Source of the DNA: Spizellomyces punctatus DAOM BR117
Taxonomy: Eukaryota > Chytridiomycota > Chytridiomycetes > Spizellomycetales > Spizellomycetaceae
Assembly: GCF_000182565.1 (NCBI RefSeq)
Contig: NW_015971549.1
Span: forward strand, 310,001 to 374,000
DNA: 64,000 bases
Direction of reading: 5' to 3'
Shown: positions 60,101 to 64,000 of the stretch, one piece after another
How the letters are laid out: the number at the start of each line of letters is the position of its first letter
How positions within the stretch are numbered: the first letter of the stretch is position 1
Notes under the pieces: generated by a model
Told to the model about the DNA's origin: nothing
The model's input: only the letters and a program-made list of their open reading frames with translations
Databases searched by the model: none
Program-made: the position numbers and the translations under genes

Positions 60101-60488
60101 CTGCAATCGCTCATCAGTCGTGATGGTATGTTCATTTCGTGCATTCTCATAGACCATGCATCGTACTCAAACTTGTAAACTCTCATGCACAGATGACTTT
60201 GCGAAACGCCTTCAACAAACCGCACTTAAAGAAATTCTTACAAGCCTTCACAAATCGAGTAAAGCCCATCCTTCCGTCCCCCACCCCGCACCTCCCACCC
60301 TCCCAGCCCACCCGCGCTCCCCACCTATGGACATTGGGCGAACAGGAACAAAATCTGCCAGAAATCTGGCAAGCCAAGGCCCTACGCGCAGTGAATTGCT
60401 TGCGAGCTTTGGGAGTGGACGACAGGTTGCTGTTGACGAGGGATTAGGGTTGCGGGAGGCAGTAGGGAACTTGCTGTTGGGTCTTTGA
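57199..60488 (+). CDS. RAP1GDS1/SmgGDS-like armadillo-repeat protein
   Basis: Fifteen exons (57199-57208, 57280-57381, 57443-57601, 57668-57832, 57892-58020, 58093-58242, 58307-58477, 58540-58707, 58771-58920, 58977-59141, 59203-59334, 59393-59602, 59659-59880, 59943-60125, 60193-60488) sum to 803 codons plus stop. Armadillo repeats are evident: QSLRALANLCYDH, GIPEIVACLNSPSKRVMITT with CGALTNITMDN, SGALCIGNLARS, GVIPKVADLLEIPNIKPVQY with GVLKNLCSGD, and EGGRLLVNLIRACHR. Animal SmgGDS binds prenylated Ras/Rho-family GTPases; the resemblance lies in overall repeat organisation and introns between repeats, so the name is tentative. Intron 6 appears to use a GC donor (aca g|gcgagt). The C-terminus is Pro-rich and lacks an ordered motif. 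Confidence 0.75.
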
Positions 60489-61209
60489 GGATTTTTGAAT
60501 GGGCGGTTTTTTCTTTTGTTTTGCTTATTTTGTTTGTTGTGCTGCTGATTTATTTCAATGGAATTTGAATAGGATGATGATGCTGATAGCACTTTTTGTA
60601 AAGGGAGAATGATGAAGACAAGCAAATATCTGTCGCAAAGGATGCTTGTAATCACGTGATATTACAGTTTCCCAAAAATCTGCTAGGTGGTCGTTTTCCA
60701 TTTCTGCCATCGCTGTACCATCTCCATCCTTTCCTTTGAGCAAATCGGCCCATAGGCGACCCATCGTACGTTCTTTCTCAAAGGAACATGGTGGGGTGCG
60801 GTGCATCGTACCGGCGCATGTTACGCGGACTGAATTATATACCAGTGATTTATGAACAACGTAACCTCCGTTCTAATAGCCAGCCCGACCGATTCCGTGT
60901 CAGACTGGTTACAACACGGAGAATATAGAGTGTCCTTGTAGAATTGTGATTTATTCCAGGATGACTTGCTTTGGTAGTTGCCTTGGTGGTTTCTTATAAG
61001 GTCACATCTAACATGGTGGATAAAATACCCAATGGGGTTGAGGTATCTGATAATGTAAATAGGAAAAAAAAACCCGGTAAAGACAGTCTTCTATGCCACT
61101 TCGCCACTAAATAATCATTTACAAATGATGGTCCAAGACACAATGGCCAATCTGACAAACACCAAGCCAGCAAAAAAAAGACAAATGACCAGTAAAAACG
61201 AACATTTGT
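60489..61209. other. Gap between convergent RAP1GDS1-like and HFI1 genes
   Basis: Downstream region of both genes, A/T-rich. Nothing recognisable was found. Confidence 0.3.
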
Positions 61210-62673
61210 TCACTTCCATCCCACAATCCCTAGCTCTCGTAGCTGACTTTTCCTGGTTGGTCCAATCTGCTCCTCAATGGTCCCTTCAAACACATCCAAA
61301 CGGGTTGTCGCCTCTTCGACAAGGGATAATCCGCCACGAGTACGTGTAATTGTATGTGGAGCCAAATCTGTCGTAAAACATATATCAGAGAGGGATACAA
61401 AGCTTTTGGTGTCTTGGGGCTTAGGTGGTGTGGTTGTTGTTGATGACGGTAGGGGTTGTTTGGTGGGGGAGTTGGAGGTGGACGATGGTCGGGGTTTTGG
61501 CGGGGTTGGTGGGGGAGCGGATGGGGTTTCGGTTTCGGTGGGTGGTTTTGTTATGGGGCGGGTCATGCGGAGGACGGTGGTGAGGTGGTTCATCATAAAG
61601 TTCTATAGTCAAACGATGCGTAAGCGAATGGCGCTGGGATTAGAAAAAGTGGGGTGCTCTTACCTTCAAAGCCAGGGCTACCAATTTTACGCAGTCTTCA
61701 GACTCTAATCCTTCCGGTAATCCTTCGATTTGCGCTTCCAGAGCCATCGCATCACGCAAGGTATCCAGAGTTGGTAATGCGCGGTCTTCATGGCACATGG
61801 GTGGTATACTAGTGATCTCTGTTGAAAGATGCGTCGGTATGCAAAACTGGCACGAGAAAACCAAACCTTCAGTATCACGCACCTGGCGCCTGCTTTGACA
61901 AGACGCTGTATGTCGGTGGTGGTAATCGATGATGCTGAGGGGCTCGTGCCATTGCAAGGGCCACAGATCGGTTCTTTGAATACAACTAATCAACAGTGCT
62001 CGCGGCGCAGCGTATTAACACGTCCCCCAATCACTTACTGGCAGCAAATTCACAATCCTCTGTCGATTACTGGCCGCAAACGACATGACCTCTCTCCGTC
62101 GCAACTTTACCCTCCATTCAGGCAATAATTCTGTCGCTTTACGTTTCGTCCCTGCCAATGTTGACGGAGCCGAACTCTGCGTCGTCGTGGAAGATGGTTT
62201 ACAAGGGAACTGTGCGTGAGGGACTGTCGTAGTTGGTGGTGGAGCGTTTTTGTAAACGTTGTGGAGGATGGCCATGATGAGCTTGTTGTGAAGAGTGACT
62301 AAACATTTGAAATGATCCGAGCGCAATTAGCTACAATTGCCAAAGTCTGAAGCCCATAAGCCACATCACGTCCTAAAAGTTGGAAATACGCACCCTTTCT
62401 CTTTTGCAAGATAGCTCCCGCAACCGCATCAAACTCTTTCCTCGAACATTTCCCATTAATAAACTCTTTAAATTTTGACCAATACTCGGCTCCCCTTTCT
62501 CCAAGCGCGGCCGCCAGCTCCAGCTTTAGTGCCACCGTATCCTTTCGCACAGTGCGTGGCGGTGAATCGGAGGAGGAGCCCCCGTTGGAGGGCGGGGGTG
62601 TTTGGTGGGGCGCCAGAATGGAAGCGTTTGAAAGGTCAATGCAAATCCCAGTGCCAATCGAATCACAAAGCAC
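61210..62673 (-). CDS. HFI1: SAGA complex subunit HFI1/ADA1 (TADA1 family)
   Basis: Ada1/Hfi1 is a core structural subunit of the SAGA histone acetyltransferase coactivator and contains a histone-fold-like region. Five exons (62673-62394, 62298-62039, 61985-61883, 61818-61664, 61602-61210) sum to 396 codons plus stop. The N-terminal family block reads LKLELAAALGERGAEYWSKF then GKCSRKEFDAVAGAILQKRK and VTLHNKLIMAILHNVY. A middle Pro/Thr/Ser-rich linker precedes SIPPMCHEDRALPTLDTLRD, matching the family's IPP.C.E..LPD. The C-terminal block is GLESEDCVKLVALALKNFMM with NHLTTVLRMT, followed by a variable Pro/Thr-rich tail. The start at 62673 is the only in-frame ATG upstream of the first block. 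Confidence 0.86.
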
Positions 62674-63115
62674 GAGTCAAGGTATAAGTGGGCAAAAGTT
62701 GCCCAATATGGTCAAGTGTCCAGAGGTTCGTGAAAATGCAATTCCTGAGCGGTGCGTGTTTTCGGTTTGTCAAGTTGCTAGTCAAAGCGCTGATCTTGGG
62801 ATCCTGGATGGTCAAACGAGCGCAAAGCTCGGGAATTCGCCGATGTCGGGCGTTCAGATCCTGGTCCCGTGACGTATCACAGTCTCGCGGCTTAGCAAAT
62901 CCAATCGTCGTCGTTTAGAAAGCAACTGCACGGAAGAAGGAAACGATTGCAAAAGAAGTAGAACGCAGTTTCCAAATTGCAAAAAACTACTATATTAGCT
63001 AGGCCCAAAGCAAAACAACACATAGTCCATAATTAGAGTGATCCACCGATTTTACAACTACTTAAAAAATAGATACAGGAATCTGAGAAGAACCAAAATG
63101 AAAACAACCCACTGG
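62674..63115. other. Intergenic region between HFI1 and the ataxin-10 family gene
   Basis: Upstream region of HFI1 and downstream region of the ataxin-10-like gene. No further gene is supported. Confidence 0.3.
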
Positions 63116-64000
63116 TTACAGCTGCACTTCAGAGACTGAAAGACCCTTCATTGCCAAAATTTCCTCCACCTCAGCCTTTTTTCCAACTCGAACCCGGCCC
63201 GAATCGTCTACTTTCGCCTGAATTCCCGCCTCATCAAGCATTTGTTCTGACTCGGGTGCAATGCCTTGAGGGGTTAGCGATGCAACAAGATCCTGGTTTT
63301 CAGTGTTACCATCGCAAAGATTGCGAATGGCGAGAATAGCGTGCTCTTTGATATCTAAAGACAACACAAATACATAAACAAACAGATCAACATACTTGAT
63401 ATAAACAAAACACTTACATGGGTTGTTGTCATCCACTCGACATTCGTTCAAAATTACTGGGATACCTCCGATGCGTCGTATCTCGTCTTGAACTTCCTTT
63501 GCCTCGTAGCATAGATTTGCAAGAACTTTTACGGTGTCGGATTTAATCATGAAAAAGCCTTGCGGTGGTACGCTTGATGCTGGAGTTGCATCAGAGCTGG
63601 ATCGCTTAGAAAGTGTACTTCGTGGATACAATTTGGAAGCTAGGTTAAGAAGAGCTAATCGCGCAGCAGGTTACTTCAAAGTTTCACTTTGCATGAAAAT
63701 GGAGCAATCACTTACTCAAAAGCGTGTCTGCAAGTCCCGCTTTGACCAACTTCATTTTTGCATCAGGACCCAACTCGGGGGTCACTCTTGCAAAAAATTG
63801 CAAGATTAGAACTAGCCCATCCACATCCAGACCAAACACGTCTGTGGCTTGCATATTGTCTTTCACTTGTTTGGCATTACGGGATATGGAATGCACGAGC
63901 TTTTTCGTGACAGCTACAAAGAAGATAGCCGTGTCGATACCGATTTCAATAGGTGGACGATCATCGCTGCGGTTGGCTTGTGCATCCAGCATTCCGTCGA
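63116..64000 (-). CDS. Ataxin-10 family (ATXN10/CTR86) armadillo protein, C-terminal part
   Basis: Three exons are visible on the minus strand: one running off the right end to 63716, then 63654-63419 and 63354-63116. The first includes DVDGLVLILQFFARVTPELG and KMKLVKAGLADTLL. The second carries LNLASKLYPRSTLSKRSSS and VKVLANLCYEAKEVQDEIRR with GGIPVILNECRVDDNNP. The third has YIKEHAILAIRNLCDGNTEN with QDLVASL, the conserved ataxin-10 C-terminal armadillo domain (signature DDNNP.I.E.AI.AIRNL). The protein ends AMKGLSVSEVQL. The N-terminal part lies beyond the window. Yeast Ctr86 and animal ataxin-10 have been linked to cytokinesis and cilia; the precise role here is unknown. Confidence 0.86.

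Noticed and set aside
1-64000. CRISPR arrays, bacterial operons, insertion sequences with transposase, viral genes
   Set aside because: No regularly spaced repeats, transposase motifs or viral structural/replication genes were seen. The spliced gene structure is eukaryotic throughout.

Overview
This window comes from the nuclear genome of a fungus. The genes are intron-rich, with GT-AG introns mostly 50-120 bp long. Several gene families point to a fungus: a velvet-domain regulator, a Skt5/Chs4-type Sel1-repeat chitin synthase activator ending in a CaaX box, and a hybrid histidine kinase. A complete alpha-tubulin N-acetyltransferase (ATAT1/MEC-17 family), an enzyme usually kept by lineages with cilia or flagella, suggests a zoosporic, chytrid-like fungus. 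That taxonomic placement is inference.

Layout: 1-2.1 kb holds no gene I can name. SYS1 (-) is at 2.1-2.7 kb. A small hydrophilic protein (+) is at 3.8-4.2 kb. An unnamed helical-repeat protein (-) at 4.3-6.2 kb is divergent from MAK21/NOC1 (+, 6.3-9.9 kb). Unrecognised proteins lie at 10.1-11.2 (-), 12.0-15.4 (+, coiled coil) and 17.6-19.2 kb (-). A BIR-domain protein (+) sits at 15.7-17.4 kb. A DNF-type P4-ATPase (+) fills 20.2-25.2 kb, followed by alpha-tubulin acetyltransferase (-, 25.5-27.3), a tRNA-like remnant, NAC beta (+, 28.0-28.5) and a hybrid histidine kinase (+, 29.8-33.1). VPS51 (-, 33.4-37.4) and COG7 (+, 37.6-40.4) diverge from a 149 bp spacer. A 696 bp TA-flanked inverted-repeat element lies at 41.3-42.0 kb. 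Then come an ALKBH8-like dioxygenase (-, 42.8-44.1), a velvet factor (+, 44.7-46.8), mitochondrial aconitase (+, 47.5-50.3), a 123-residue unrecognised protein (+, 50.7-51.3), the Skt5/Chs4-like protein (+, 52.4-54.9), an MFS transporter (-, 55.2-57.0), a RAP1GDS1-like armadillo protein (+, 57.2-60.5), the SAGA subunit HFI1/ADA1 (-, 61.2-62.7) and the C-terminal part of an ataxin-10 family protein (-, running off the right end).

The genes do not form one pathway. Four of them (SYS1, the P4-ATPase, VPS51, COG7) act in Golgi/endosome trafficking, and VPS51 and COG7 share one intergenic region. Exon structures given below were rebuilt by hand from splice signals, reading-frame continuity and family resemblance. 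Where exon lengths are described as summing to whole codons, I checked that arithmetic.
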